Shown here: positions 8,457 to 17,627 of the stretch, piece by piece
How the letters are laid out: the number at the start of each line of letters is the position of its first letter
How positions within the stretch are numbered: the stretch's first letter is position 1
NCBI GenBank assembly: GCA_947492525.1
Contig: CANLNQ010000025.1
Span: forward strand, 1 to 64,000
Reading direction: 5' to 3'
DNA length: 64,000 nucleotides
Source: an uncultured Granulosicoccus sp.
Lineage (GTDB): Bacteria > Pseudomonadota > Gammaproteobacteria > Granulosicoccales > Granulosicoccaceae
Notes under the pieces: generated by a model
The model's input: the letters and a program-made list of their open reading frames with translations, nothing else
What the model was told of the DNA's origin: nothing
The model's database searches: none
Program-made: the position numbers and the translations under genes

Positions 8457-9037
8457 GGGTGTGCATCCTTCTCGGCCTTGGCAGCTTCTGCCATCAACAG
8501 ATCTTCGGTTTCGACAACATCTTCTTCAGCCTGCCGCCAATAGCCTTCGCGGATGCACAGAATGCAACGGAAAACCTGAGCGATGCCTTGAATGAACAAC
8601 AGGATGCCGGCCAGCACCAGGATGCTCTTGAACTGAAAGATGGGGATTCCGGCCGGACTGTTGACACTGACTTCGGTGTAGCCCCATGAACGAGACGAGT
8701 ACTTCCAGCCGGAGAGCACCAGAGCGGTAACACCCGGAAAGAAGAACAGGATATACAGGACCAGATCGACCTTCGCCTGGGTTTGCGGTTTCCACAGGCG
8801 GTACAGGAAATCGCCGCGAACATGGCCATTTCTCGACAGCGTGTAGGCCCCGCCCACCATGAACAGGGTGCCATACATGATGTAGGAAACATCCAGCGAC
8901 CAGGGTGTCGGGGAATTGAAGGCGTAGCGTACGACGACTTCATAGCTGACACCAAAGGTCATCAGCACTATGAGCCAGGCGAAGGCCTTGCCGAACCAGG
9001 CAGACAACTTGTCTGCAAACGTGATGAATCCGACCAT
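8453..9037 (-). CDS. dctQ: TRAP transporter small permease (DctQ type)
   Basis: Small four-helix membrane subunit of the TRAP transporter, which forms the membrane unit together with DctM. The family-like core ADKLSAWFGKAFAWLIVLM, then VVVRYAFNSPTPWSLDVSY and GGAYTLSRNGHVRGDFLY, is clear. I chose the ATG giving MVGFITFADK, which matches the usual N-terminus; a 14-residue longer start at 9079 is possible. The acidic C-terminal tail is longer than usual. Confidence 0.9.
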   Translation of the reverse strand: MVGFITFADKLSAWFGKAFAWLIVLMTFGVSYEVVVRYAFNSPTPWSLDVSYIMYGTLFMVGGAYTLSRNGHVRGDFLYRLWKPQTQAKVDLVLYILFFFPGVTALVLSGWKYSSRSWGYTEVSVNSPAGIPIFQFKSILVLAGILLFIQGIAQVFRCILCIREGYWRQAEEDVVETEDLLMAEAAKAEKDAHP

Positions 9038-9175
9038 GATCACTCTTGTCGCATTAGTGAAAACGAAGGCATCGGACAACCAGACGGCTGTCCGTCAATC
9101 ATCGGGAGCGACACGGCTCGCCCCCGACGTCGATCAGGTGCTCGCCGGCAATCACCTGCCGGCGAAGCCTGCAGA

Positions 9176-10312
9176 TTACAACTTCAGCTTGCCGGGGAAG
9201 TAATGATCGTAGGCCAGTCCGTAGTCCGGTGAATTCATCAGCTCGTAGTACGTCACACGCTCGACCCAGGCGCGCTGAGAGTCCAGCACCTTCTTCATGA
9301 AGGCATCCTTTTCCAGCTCCGGAATCAGGGCATCCCAGGCATTGATCTGCGCATCGAGGATTTCCTTGGATGTGCGATGCACGGTGACACCTTCCTCTTC
9401 CTGCAATGACTTGAGATCGGCCGAATAGTTGTCCATGGCGCTGGCCGTGTTGGCTGTGGATGCTGCCTCGACACCGTGCTTCAGAATGGCCTGCAGGTCC
9501 GGCTCCAGGTCTTCGAAGAAGTCCCGGTTGAAGATGAATTCGAAGGACTCGGAGGCTTGATGATAGGAGGACAGATAGTAGTTCTTCGCAACATCCTGGG
9601 CACCAAAGCGCTTGTCGGATGAGGGGTTGTTGAATTCGAAGGCATCGATGACGCCGCGTTCCATGGCCGGCACGATTTCCCCGCCTGGCAGCTGGGCGAC
9701 AGACATGCCCATGGATTGCAGCAGGTCGGCAGCCAGTCCGACAGTCCGGTATTTCAGGCCGTCCACATCACTGACGGCATTGACCTCTTCCTTGAACCAG
9801 CCGAATGGCTGCGCAAACATCGGAAAGCCGAGATAGCCGATGACGTTCATGCCGAGAATGTCCTGTGTCAGCTCCCGGTAGAATTCCTGACCACCGCCGG
9901 CGTAGAACCAGGACAGCATGGTCGTGGCAGAACCGCCGAATACCGGTCCGGTTCCGAACAGGGAGGCGGCCTTCGATTTGCCGTACCAGTAAACCGGCAC
10001 CGAATGCGCCGCATCGATGATGCCATCGTTACAGGCATCGATGACCTGAAATGCCGCCACCACGGCGCCGGCTGGCAACAGATCCACTTTCAACCGGCCG
10101 CCTGACATGGCTTCCACGCGCTCGGTGTACTGACGGGCAAAATCCATCCAGATATCCGATGCCGGCCATGAGGTCTGCATCTTGACAACCAGGGGTGCTT
10201 GACCGATCACCGCTGGTGCCGCAAAGGTACCCGCCGCTGCAACCGTTCCGACAGCCGCGCCTTTCTTCAAGAACGAACGACGTGTAGCGCCTTCTTCTTT
10301 CTTCACATCCAT
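9176..10312 (-). CDS. dctP: TRAP transporter solute-binding protein (DctP type), Tat-exported
   Basis: A periplasmic solute-binding protein of 378 residues. The N-terminus MDVKKEEGATRRSFLKKG carries a twin-arginine motif (RRSFLKK) followed by a hydrophobic core and a cleavage region near FAAPAVIGQA, so export should be by Tat, with the protein folded beforehand. GGAGG lies eight bases before the chosen ATG, which excludes the 33-residue longer frame. DctP features include GIIDAAHSVPVYW and ERGVIDAFEFNNPSSD, the region where 2-oxoacid-binding TakP-like members place ligand residues. The ligand is not decided by the sequence. First gene of the operon. Confidence 0.92.
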   Translation of the reverse strand: MDVKKEEGATRRSFLKKGAAVGTVAAAGTFAAPAVIGQAPLVVKMQTSWPASDIWMDFARQYTERVEAMSGGRLKVDLLPAGAVVAAFQVIDACNDGIIDAAHSVPVYWYGKSKAASLFGTGPVFGGSATTMLSWFYAGGGQEFYRELTQDILGMNVIGYLGFPMFAQPFGWFKEEVNAVSDVDGLKYRTVGLAADLLQSMGMSVAQLPGGEIVPAMERGVIDAFEFNNPSSDKRFGAQDVAKNYYLSSYHQASESFEFIFNRDFFEDLEPDLQAILKHGVEAASTANTASAMDNYSADLKSLQEEEGVTVHRTSKEILDAQINAWDALIPELEKDAFMKKVLDSQRAWVERVTYYELMNSPDYGLAYDHYFPGKLKL

Positions 10313-10453
10313 AAGGTGTGCCTCCAAATGACAAGGTCTGGTCGGCCAGCGAAACACGAGTGCACCGCGAATCAGTGACCGGTGGTGAAAGCCACGGAAA
10401 GATGCCTGCATTCATTCCCTTGCATCATCATGCTCTTTCCTGCGACTCCAAGG

Positions 10454-10482
10454 ATGTTACATCTGTTGACCGATAGTCACAA
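10454..10482 (-). promoter_or_regulatory. Possible promoter of the TRAP operon
   Basis: On the minus strand TTGTGA and TAACAT are separated by 17 bases, about 140 bp before the dctP start. A nearby stem CCCGTG/CACGGG (about 10520-10542) may close the upstream dehydratase transcript, but no T-run follows it. Confidence 0.4.
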
Positions 10483-10544
10483 CTTGATAAATCAATTGTC
10501 GTTCAATCGGATCCCTTGCCCGTGACCGGAAGTCGCACGGGAGA

Positions 10545-11528
10545 TCACTGATCGAGCATGTATCGACGGTAGGTATCGAAATCGATATTGCTGCCACAGG
10601 CAATCAACGCCACACGCTTGCCCGAGAGCTCTTCGGCCAGCGGCCCCCGCAAGGCCGCCAGTGCCGCCGCGCAGGCAGGCTCCGCGGCGAGCTTCATGTC
10701 ATTGAACAGGATCCGCATGCCCTGTCGCAATTCGGCATCGGAGACACTGACCACCTTGTGCACATAGTGCTGAATGAGCGAGAAGGTGAATGGCGCGTGC
10801 ATCGGTGCGCCGAGACTGTCGGCGATGGTATCCACTTTGATCGTGGGCAAGGCCTGGCCCGCCTGCAGCGACTGCTGCATGCCATTCGCACCTTGTGGCT
10901 CCACCCCGTAGACCTTGCAGTCAGGCTGGCAGTGGTGAATGGCGGTCGCGATGCCGGAGATCAATCCACCGCCGCCCACCGGCACGATGACCGCGTCCAG
11001 TCCGGGCACATCGTCACTGAGTTCCAGACCTGCAGTGGCACATCCTTCAACGGTGCGTGGACCTTCGAAAGGATGCACCAGAACGCGCCCCTCTTCCTGC
11101 TGGATCTGCTCAACCAGCGAGTACAGATCACTGATGGTATCGCCGAAAACCAGCTCGGCACCCAGCGCCCTTACCCGATCGACCCGGATCGGATTGGCCG
11201 TGCGCGGCATGACCACCTTGGCGCTGGTTCCCAGGCGGGCGGCAGCATACGCCGTTGCAATGGCGTGATTGCCGGCCGAGAAGGCGGTGACACCGGGATG
11301 AGCCTCGGAGCCTGCATGCTCTGCCAGCATCTGCATGATGGTGTTGATGGCACCTCGCGGCTTGAAGCTACCGGTGCGCTGCAAGAGCTCGAGCTTGACG
11401 AAACAGTCGCCGCTGTCTTCACGCGGCACTGGCCAGCTGACCGTGGGTGTCCGCAGCACATGAGGCTGTATCCGCGCGGCCACCTCACGCAATCCAGCCT
11501 CTCCCCTCAACCCCGCAAAATCCGACAT
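10545..11528 (-). CDS. PLP-dependent threonine/serine dehydratase-like enzyme
   Basis: A 327-residue fold-type II PLP enzyme. Lys56 in RTGSFKPRGA is the Schiff-base lysine, SAGNHAIATAYAA binds the substrate carboxylate, and VGGGGLISGIA is the glycine-rich phosphate-binding loop. The C-terminal CGSN supplies the residue near the PLP ring nitrogen. It lacks the ACT regulatory domain of biosynthetic IlvA, so a catabolic threonine/serine dehydratase, a serine racemase or a hydroxyaspartate dehydratase are all possible. It is preceded by AAGGTGGG. The same orientation as the TRAP operon, with a 232-bp gap, suggests linked but separately transcribed functions. Confidence 0.88.
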   Translation of the reverse strand: MSDFAGLRGEAGLREVAARIQPHVLRTPTVSWPVPREDSGDCFVKLELLQRTGSFKPRGAINTIMQMLAEHAGSEAHPGVTAFSAGNHAIATAYAAARLGTSAKVVMPRTANPIRVDRVRALGAELVFGDTISDLYSLVEQIQQEEGRVLVHPFEGPRTVEGCATAGLELSDDVPGLDAVIVPVGGGGLISGIATAIHHCQPDCKVYGVEPQGANGMQQSLQAGQALPTIKVDTIADSLGAPMHAPFTFSLIQHYVHKVVSVSDAELRQGMRILFNDMKLAAEPACAAALAALRGPLAEELSGKRVALIACGSNIDFDTYRRYMLDQ

Positions 11529-11569
11529 CCCACCTTTCCAGTATCAATGAACAAGGCTGCGCACGATAC

Positions 11570-11742
11570 CAGACACCCATGAACCCGCGCACCACCGTCG
11601 AGCACCCCAGCACCTGCAAGACCAGACACCCACATTCAACCCAGCCCCTCCCAAGACCAGACACCCACAAACCGCCCGAGCCGCCGCCCAGAACCAGACA
11701 CCCATGAACACAACAGCTCACCCCATAAACTCGACACCCATT
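11570..11742 (+). repeat. Intergenic cluster of CAGACACCCA motifs
   Basis: Four exact copies of CAGACACCCA (11570, 11623, 11658, 11695) and one partial copy GACACCCATT (11733) stand in the same orientation, spaced 53, 35, 37 and 38 bp. They occupy most of the 429-bp gene-free stretch 11529-11957. The sequence between copies is C-rich and not conserved. Open frames here lack ribosome binding sites, and I see no gene. Confidence 0.8.
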
Positions 11743-11957
11743 ACCGCCCGCCCGATCGTAACCCTGCTCTCCCCCACCCGTTTGACGCTCAGTCTTCACG
11801 CTTGATGCAGAATTCGGTTACAGCCCCGTCGCATTCCTCTGCCAAAGTCAGGTTGCGCCGACACGCACATGCGTTTATTCGTACTATTCTTTCACCCCTG
11901 CCCTGCTTCTTTACCTGGCTTGTCTGAAACGGCACCACGCCAGCACCGTTGATACTG

Positions 11958-13088
11958 ATGAAAAAACGAATAGCCCTCACTCTGTTAGGCCTGTTGGTCG
12001 TGATCGGAACACTGGGTGGCGTGAAAGCGCTGCAAATCAAGGATCTGATAGCGGCCGGTGCAGACGCCGTTCCTCCCCGGACTGCGGTGACCGCGGTCGA
12101 CGTGACGGTCACCCGTTGGGAAACCACCTTCAAGGCCATCGGTACACTCGAAGCTGCGCAAGGGGTAGTCATCACTGCCGACCTGCCCGGCCGCGTATCC
12201 GAGCTGTTCTTCGATGGCGGCGAACGCGTATCCGCAGGCGATGTACTCGTCCAGCAGGAGACCAGCACCGAGGATGCCCAGATGAAGGCCGCGGAATCGG
12301 ACCTGGCCCTGGCCAGCAGCAATCTCGATCGCGTCAACCGCCTCTACAACAGCAAGGTCGTGTCTCGTTCCGAATACGACTCGGCCCGCTCCCAGGCCAG
12401 TGCAGCACAGGCCCAGCTGGACAACATCAAGGCAAGCCTGGCCAAGAAACGCATCGTTGCCCCGTTCGATGGTCGTCTGGGCCTGCGACTGGTCGACATC
12501 GGTCAGGATCTGGCGCAAGGGGTCGGGATTGTTTCATTGCAGGCTTTCGATCCGATGCGTGTGAACTTCTCTCTCCCGCAGCAGGCACTGGCCAGCATTA
12601 CCGACGGTCTGCAGGTTCGAGTCAGCACCGATGCTGTCCCGGGCCGAGTGTTCGGCGGCAAGATCACGGCCATCAATACCGAGATCGACAGTTCGACACG
12701 CACGGTTCGCACCCAGGCCACGCTGGATGTGACCGCCGATGATGGCACCTCGGCGCCCACCCTGTTGCCGGGCATGTACGCCAGTGTGGAAGTGGTGCTG
12801 CCGGCCACCCGCCAGGTGCTGACCGTACCGCTGACCTCCGTCAGCTTTGCCACCTATGGCGATTCCGTGTTCATTCTGGAGAAAGGCGAAAACGATCAGA
12901 CTGTCGCACGACAACAGTTTGTCCAGCTCGGTGAACGACGCGGTGATTTCGTGGAAGTCACCAAAGGTCTGGATGCCGGACTGCAAGTCGCGAACGATGG
13001 GGTCTTCAAGCTACGCAGCGGCGCCGCGGTCAATGTCATCGACGGAGGCTCTGAAGCGAGCACCGATCCGCAACCCGACAATTCCTGA
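11958..13088 (+). CDS. RND efflux membrane fusion protein
   Basis: Periplasmic adaptor (HlyD/AcrA family, 376 residues) that links an inner-membrane RND pump to an outer-membrane channel. It begins with a positively charged end and one hydrophobic anchor (MKKRIALTLLGLLVVIGTLGG). A lipoyl-like half (ADLPGRVSELFFDGGERVSAGDVL), an alpha-hairpin and the second lipoyl half (KKRIVAPFDGRLGLRLVDIG) follow, then the beta-barrel. The ATG was preferred to a TTG three codons upstream. The pump gene follows after 8 bp. No TolC-type channel gene is nearby. Confidence 0.92.
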   Translation: MKKRIALTLLGLLVVIGTLGGVKALQIKDLIAAGADAVPPRTAVTAVDVTVTRWETTFKAIGTLEAAQGVVITADLPGRVSELFFDGGERVSAGDVLVQQETSTEDAQMKAAESDLALASSNLDRVNRLYNSKVVSRSEYDSARSQASAAQAQLDNIKASLAKKRIVAPFDGRLGLRLVDIGQDLAQGVGIVSLQAFDPMRVNFSLPQQALASITDGLQVRVSTDAVPGRVFGGKITAINTEIDSSTRTVRTQATLDVTADDGTSAPTLLPGMYASVEVVLPATRQVLTVPLTSVSFATYGDSVFILEKGENDQTVARQQFVQLGERRGDFVEVTKGLDAGLQVANDGVFKLRSGAAVNVIDGGSEASTDPQPDNS

Positions 13089-13096
13089 GAACCACA

Positions 13097-16000
13097 ATGC
13101 GATTCACCGACCTTTTCGTCAAGCGTCCGGTGCTGGCCATCGTGGTCAGCCTGTTGATACTGATCGCCGGCATACAAGCCATCAGTAGCCTGAGCGTGCG
13201 GCAGTATCCCAGAAACGACAACGCCGTCGTGACCGTGACAACCGCCTATGTGGGGGCCAGTGCCGACCTCGTACGCGGCTTCATTTCCACGCCACTGGAG
13301 CGCGCAGTATCCGGCGCCGACGGCGTCGACTACGTGGAGTCCTCCAGTCAGCTGGGACTGTCCACGGTACGAGTGCGCCTGGAACTCAACTATGACCCCA
13401 TCAAGGCCCTGTCCGAGATCAGCGCCAAGGTAAATCAGGTGCGAGGCGACCTGCCCCCGGAAGCCGAGATACCGGTCATCAATGTAGAGTCTGCCGACAG
13501 CGCCTTTGCCTCGGCCTACCTGAGCTTCACCTCTGACATTCTGCAACCCAACCAGATCACCGATTTCCTCACCCGTGTCGTGCAACCCCGGCTAAGTGCG
13601 CTCGATGGCGTGCAGCGCGCCGAGATTCTCGGTGGTCGCAACTTCGCCATGCGCATCTGGCTGGATCCTGAACTGCTGGCAGCCCATAACATCACTCCCT
13701 CACAGGTTCGTACGGCACTCGGCGCCAACAACTATCTGGCGGCACTGGGCAAGACCAAAGGCGCCCTGATCGAAGTCAATCTGGCAGCCAACACCGATCT
13801 GTCCAGTGTCGAGGAATTCGAGAATCTGGTATTGCGTGCCGCCGATGATTCCGTGATCCGCATCAGAGATGTGGCCACCGTGGAACTGGGCGCCGACAAT
13901 TACGACATGGAGGTTCGATACAACGGCGCCGAGTCGATCTTCATGGGTATCTTTCCATTGCCCAATGCGAACACGCTGGATGTGATCAAGCTGGTGCGCG
14001 CCGAGCTTGATGACATCAAGCGCTCACTGCCAAGCGGCATGACAGCCAATGTCGCCTATGACGCCTCCGAGTACATCGCCAGTTCGATCCGCGAAGTCAT
14101 CTCCACCCTGACCGAAACCCTGATCATCGTGATGCTCGTGATCTATCTGTTCATGGGCTCCATTCGCTCGGTCATCGTGCCCATCGTGTCCATCCCCATC
14201 TCGCTGATCGGTGCAGTCTTCCTGATGCAGATGTTCGGCTTCAGCGTCAATCTGCTTACCTTGCTGGCGGTTGTACTCTCCGTCGGTCTGGTGGTGGATG
14301 ATGCCATCGTGGTGGTGGAGAATGTCGAACGACACATCAGTGAAGGCCTGTCCCGCCTGGACGCCGCCCTGCTCGGCGCCAGAGAACTGGTGGGGCCAGT
14401 CATTGCAATGACGGCGACACTGATTGCCGTGTACCTGCCCATCGGCCTGCAGGGTGGACTGACCGGCTCGCTGTTCCAGGAATTCGCTTTCACCCTGGCA
14501 GGTGCCGTGACCATATCCGGCGTCGTTGCACTGACCCTCTCGCCGATGCTCTCCGGCGCCCTGCTCCGTGAAGGGGATTCGGAACGCGGCTTCCAGAAAA
14601 AGGTCAATACCGCCTTTTTCGCAGTGAGACGCCGCTATACCCATCTGCTGGATGGCACGCTCAAGGCTCGACCCGCCGTCTACCTCGTCTGGGTCGTGAT
14701 CACTCTCCTGTGCATTCCCATGTTCAGCATGTCGGCCAAGGAACTGGCACCCACCGAAGACCAGGGCGTGCTGTTCGGTATCGTCGATGGGGCCGGCAAC
14801 ACCACCATGGACAATGCCAGCCGCTTTGCCGCACAGGCCGATGAGGCCTTTCGCAGCGTTGATGAAACCACCTTCACCTTCCAGCTGACCTTCCCCTCAT
14901 CGGGTTTCGGCGGCATGGTGCTCGAAGACTGGGACGCACGCGAACGTTCCGTGTTCGAAATCAAGCCCGAGATAGCGCAGAAGCTCAATGACATTCCCGG
15001 CATCAGCATGATTCCGGTAACCCCACCGGCTTTGCCCGGCGGCGGTCAGTTCCCGGTGGAGTTCATTCTCGCCTCCACCGCCGAGCCGGAAGCCATTCTC
15101 GAATTTGCCCAGCAGATCCAGATGCGCGCCATGCAATCGGGGCTGTTCGCCTTTCCGCCCATCATCGATACCAAGATCGACAAGGCGCAATCGGAACTGA
15201 TCATCGATCGGGACAAGGTCGCCGACATGGGACTCACCATGCAGCAGGTTGGCGCCGATGTAGGCACCTTGCTCGGTGGCGGTTTCGTCAACCGCTTCAA
15301 TATCGATGGCCGCAGCTACAAGGTCATTCCCCAGTCCAATCGAGCGGCACGACTGAACCCGGAACAGCTCAAGGATCTGTATGTCACAGGCCCGCAAGGC
15401 GAGATGATCCAGCTCGGTTCCGTGGCGTCCATTGAAGACAGCACCGTGCCACGTACCCTCAACCGCTTCCAGCAGCTCAACGCCGTGAAGCTCAGCGGCG
15501 TGACCATCTCGACGCTGGATGAGGCACTGACATTTCTGGAAACCACGGCGGCTGAAATCCTGCCATCAGGCTACACCGTGGACTACACCGGTGAGTCGCG
15601 GCAGCTGCGGCTGGAAGGCAACAAGTTCCTGCCGGCCTTTGGCCTGGCCGTCGTATTGATCTACCTCACTCTGGCGGCGCAGTTCAACAGCTTCCGCGAC
15701 CCGCTGGTCATCCTGGCCGGCTCAGTGCCGCTGGCCATGTTCGGCGCGCTGATCTTCACGTTCCTGAAGATGCCCAATCCGGAGATGCCCTACTGGACCA
15801 ACAGCTTTACCACCACCCTGAACATCTACTCTCAGGTGGGACTGGTGACACTGGTCGGTCTGGTGGCCAAGAACGGTATCCTTCTGGTGGAATTTGCCAA
15901 GCAGATGCAGGAACAGGGCTTGCACAAGCTGGCCGCCGTCAGGACGGCCGCCTCTACCCGCTTTCGCCCCATTCTCATGACAACCGTTGCCACGGTGGCG

Positions 16001-16189
16001 GGTCACTTCCCGCTGGTACTGGTCAGTGGCCCGGGCGCCGAGGCACGTAATTCCATCGGCCTGGTACTGGTCGGCGGGATGGGTATCGGCACCCTGTTCA
16101 CCCTGTTCGTGATTCCGTCCATCTACATGCTGATTGCACGAGACCTCGGCGGCCATCTGGACGAACTACCCGAGGGGCACAAGCTGTGA
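13097..16189 (+). CDS. RND efflux pump permease (HAE-1/MexF-like)
   Basis: A 1030-residue inner-membrane drug/proton antiporter of the AcrB-MexF type. Twelve transmembrane helices with two large periplasmic loops can be traced. The proton-relay aspartates are in VGLVVDDAIVVVENVER and a lysine of the relay is in LVGLVAKNGILLVEFAKQ. The N-terminus MRFTDLFVKRPVLAIV is standard for the family. It forms a two-gene unit with the adaptor; substrates cannot be told from sequence. Its stop codon directly abuts the stop of the convergent lipoprotein gene. Confidence 0.95.
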   Translation: MRFTDLFVKRPVLAIVVSLLILIAGIQAISSLSVRQYPRNDNAVVTVTTAYVGASADLVRGFISTPLERAVSGADGVDYVESSSQLGLSTVRVRLELNYDPIKALSEISAKVNQVRGDLPPEAEIPVINVESADSAFASAYLSFTSDILQPNQITDFLTRVVQPRLSALDGVQRAEILGGRNFAMRIWLDPELLAAHNITPSQVRTALGANNYLAALGKTKGALIEVNLAANTDLSSVEEFENLVLRAADDSVIRIRDVATVELGADNYDMEVRYNGAESIFMGIFPLPNANTLDVIKLVRAELDDIKRSLPSGMTANVAYDASEYIASSIREVISTLTETLIIVMLVIYLFMGSIRSVIVPIVSIPISLIGAVFLMQMFGFSVNLLTLLAVVLSVGLVVDDAIVVVENVERHISEGLSRLDAALLGARELVGPVIAMTATLIAVYLPIGLQGGLTGSLFQEFAFTLAGAVTISGVVALTLSPMLSGALLREGDSERGFQKKVNTAFFAVRRRYTHLLDGTLKARPAVYLVWVVITLLCIPMFSMSAKELAPTEDQGVLFGIVDGAGNTTMDNASRFAAQADEAFRSVDETTFTFQLTFPSSGFGGMVLEDWDARERSVFEIKPEIAQKLNDIPGISMIPVTPPALPGGGQFPVEFILASTAEPEAILEFAQQIQMRAMQSGLFAFPPIIDTKIDKAQSELIIDRDKVADMGLTMQQVGADVGTLLGGGFVNRFNIDGRSYKVIPQSNRAARLNPEQLKDLYVTGPQGEMIQLGSVASIEDSTVPRTLNRFQQLNAVKLSGVTISTLDEALTFLETTAAEILPSGYTVDYTGESRQLRLEGNKFLPAFGLAVVLIYLTLAAQFNSFRDPLVILAGSVPLAMFGALIFTFLKMPNPEMPYWTNSFTTTLNIYSQVGLVTLVGLVAKNGILLVEFAKQMQEQGLHKLAAVRTAASTRFRPILMTTVATVAGHFPLVLVSGPGAEARNSIGLVLVGGMGIGTLFTLFVIPSIYMLIARDLGGHLDELPEGHKL

Positions 16190-16909
16190 TCAGTGCCGCG
16201 TAAAGTCGAACAAACCGGTGTAGTGGCCCTCGACCAGCTGGCCATCGTCCAGCGTGATGCTGAAACGCAGTTCGATGTCTGGCAGGGTCCCGGTGAAGTC
16301 GATGGTGCCACCGACCACGGCCCGCTTTTCATCATCTTCGACATCACCGCTGAGATCTTCATCCACCCCCACATAGGCATCCGAGAAGAAGGCGTTGCCG
16401 GCCAGTACCCCACCGCCATCACCGAAAGGCGAGTAACTGTAGGTGAGCAGTGAAAACTGCTCGCCGGGGCTGTACATGCTGGCGTAGAGAAGAGCGCTGG
16501 TGGCCACCGGCACCAGTACATCATGAAGCGTGCCGTCAACCTCTCGGGAGTCGAGCCGGTACTTGCCATTCGAGAGCGTGAAATTGACGTTGTAGTGCTC
16601 GCCGGTCTCACCCCAGATATCACCCAGTGCCGACTTCAGGGGGTAGCGCTCACCATCGACCAACAGATTGCTATCGCCTTCCGGCCCCACGCTTTCGACC
16701 GGTACCGGATCCTCATCGGGCAACGTGTCCGGTGGCGGGGCAATACCTTCTCCGGCCAGCGAGCCCTCGCCGTCACTGGCAGGAGAGCCAGAGTCACCGA
16801 GAGATTCAAGCGCATCACCATTGCCTTCCGTGGCCGAAGAGTTCTGGCAACCTTGGACCATTGCTGCACACAGCAGAACAGTCAGGCATTGATGTTTACA
16901 GCTCACCAC
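16190..16909 (-). CDS. Hypothetical lipoprotein
   Basis: Family not recognised. The N-terminus CLTVLLCAAMVQGC ends in a lipobox (VQGC), followed by a Ser/Gly/Pro/Asp-rich linker and a beta-rich C-terminal domain (SNGKYRLDSREVDGTL; GTIDFTGTLPDIELRF; EGHYTGLFDF). The start is one of two consecutive GTG codons. The third residue after Cys is not Asp, so outer-membrane sorting is possible. It is convergent with the RND gene with no intergenic base between the stops, so antisense overlap of the transcripts is likely. Confidence 0.7.
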   Translation of the reverse strand: MVSCKHQCLTVLLCAAMVQGCQNSSATEGNGDALESLGDSGSPASDGEGSLAGEGIAPPPDTLPDEDPVPVESVGPEGDSNLLVDGERYPLKSALGDIWGETGEHYNVNFTLSNGKYRLDSREVDGTLHDVLVPVATSALLYASMYSPGEQFSLLTYSYSPFGDGGGVLAGNAFFSDAYVGVDEDLSGDVEDDEKRAVVGGTIDFTGTLPDIELRFSITLDDGQLVEGHYTGLFDFTRH

Positions 16910-17006
16910 AGATTCGATCCAGACGACGTTCGGAAGAACAACTTACCGGAACGAACGAATTGTCGCTACCTTTCTATGGCTACATGCAGTAACACGTTAC
17001 AACGTA

Positions 17007-17612
17007 CTAGCGCAGCGTGCGGTATCCGAAGTAGACACGATTGACCGTGGTGATCAGACAGATCGCGGCGAAGCCCCAGGCGAACACCGCAAACCAGGCT
17101 GGCAGCAGACACATCAGTACGAAGCAGATGATCGTCTCCGTGCCCTCGGCCAGACCGTTGAGATAGTAGAGGCTCTTGTAGGCAAAATCGGGGCTCTCCA
17201 GCGAGCGCTTTCCCGCCTGCGTGGCGAAGGCCAGAAAGCTGGCTCCGGTACCCACGAAACTGGCAATCAGTACCGCTGCCGGCAAGGCAAAGGCCGCCGG
17301 ATCGGCCAGCGCAAACCCCAGGGGAAACACGGCGTAGAAGATGAAATCCAGCGTGATGTCCAGATACCCACCGGCATCGCTGGGTTCATCCAGCCTGGCC
17401 AATTCGCCATCGAGCCCGTCCGCCAGACGGTTGAGCAGCAGACACAGCAAGGCGAGACCGTTATGACCGCTTGCCAGCAACGGCACACAGGCAAGGCCCG
17501 CTACAAAGCCTGCCACCGTCAGATGATCCGCCTTCACACCTCGCCGCCGCAGCTGACGCGCGATGCCCTGCAGCGCGGGCTTCAGGCGGGGAACAAGGTA
17601 TTTATCCAGCAT
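17007..17612 (-). CDS. ynjF: CDP-alcohol phosphatidyltransferase family protein (YnjF-like)
   Basis: A membrane enzyme family that joins CDP-activated lipids to alcohols. The metal-binding signature is visible in ADGLDGELARLDEPSDAGG continuing to YLDITLD, with its Asp residues intact. About five hydrophobic segments; 201 residues, close to E. coli YnjF. It follows the ABC ATPase gene by 15 bp and is the last gene of a set whose order matches E. coli ynjB-C-D-(E)-F. The rhodanese gene ynjE is absent here. The exact alcohol acceptor is unknown. Confidence 0.85.
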   Translation of the reverse strand: MLDKYLVPRLKPALQGIARQLRRRGVKADHLTVAGFVAGLACVPLLASGHNGLALLCLLLNRLADGLDGELARLDEPSDAGGYLDITLDFIFYAVFPLGFALADPAAFALPAAVLIASFVGTGASFLAFATQAGKRSLESPDFAYKSLYYLNGLAEGTETIICFVLMCLLPAWFAVFAWGFAAICLITTVNRVYFGYRTLR

Positions 17613-17627
17613 GTCGAAGCCTTCTGT

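Noticed and set aside
11570-11742. CRISPR-like arrangement of the CAGACACCCA cluster
   Set aside because: The repeat is only 10-12 bp, spacing varies from 35 to 53 bp, the last copy is partial and no cas gene is near.
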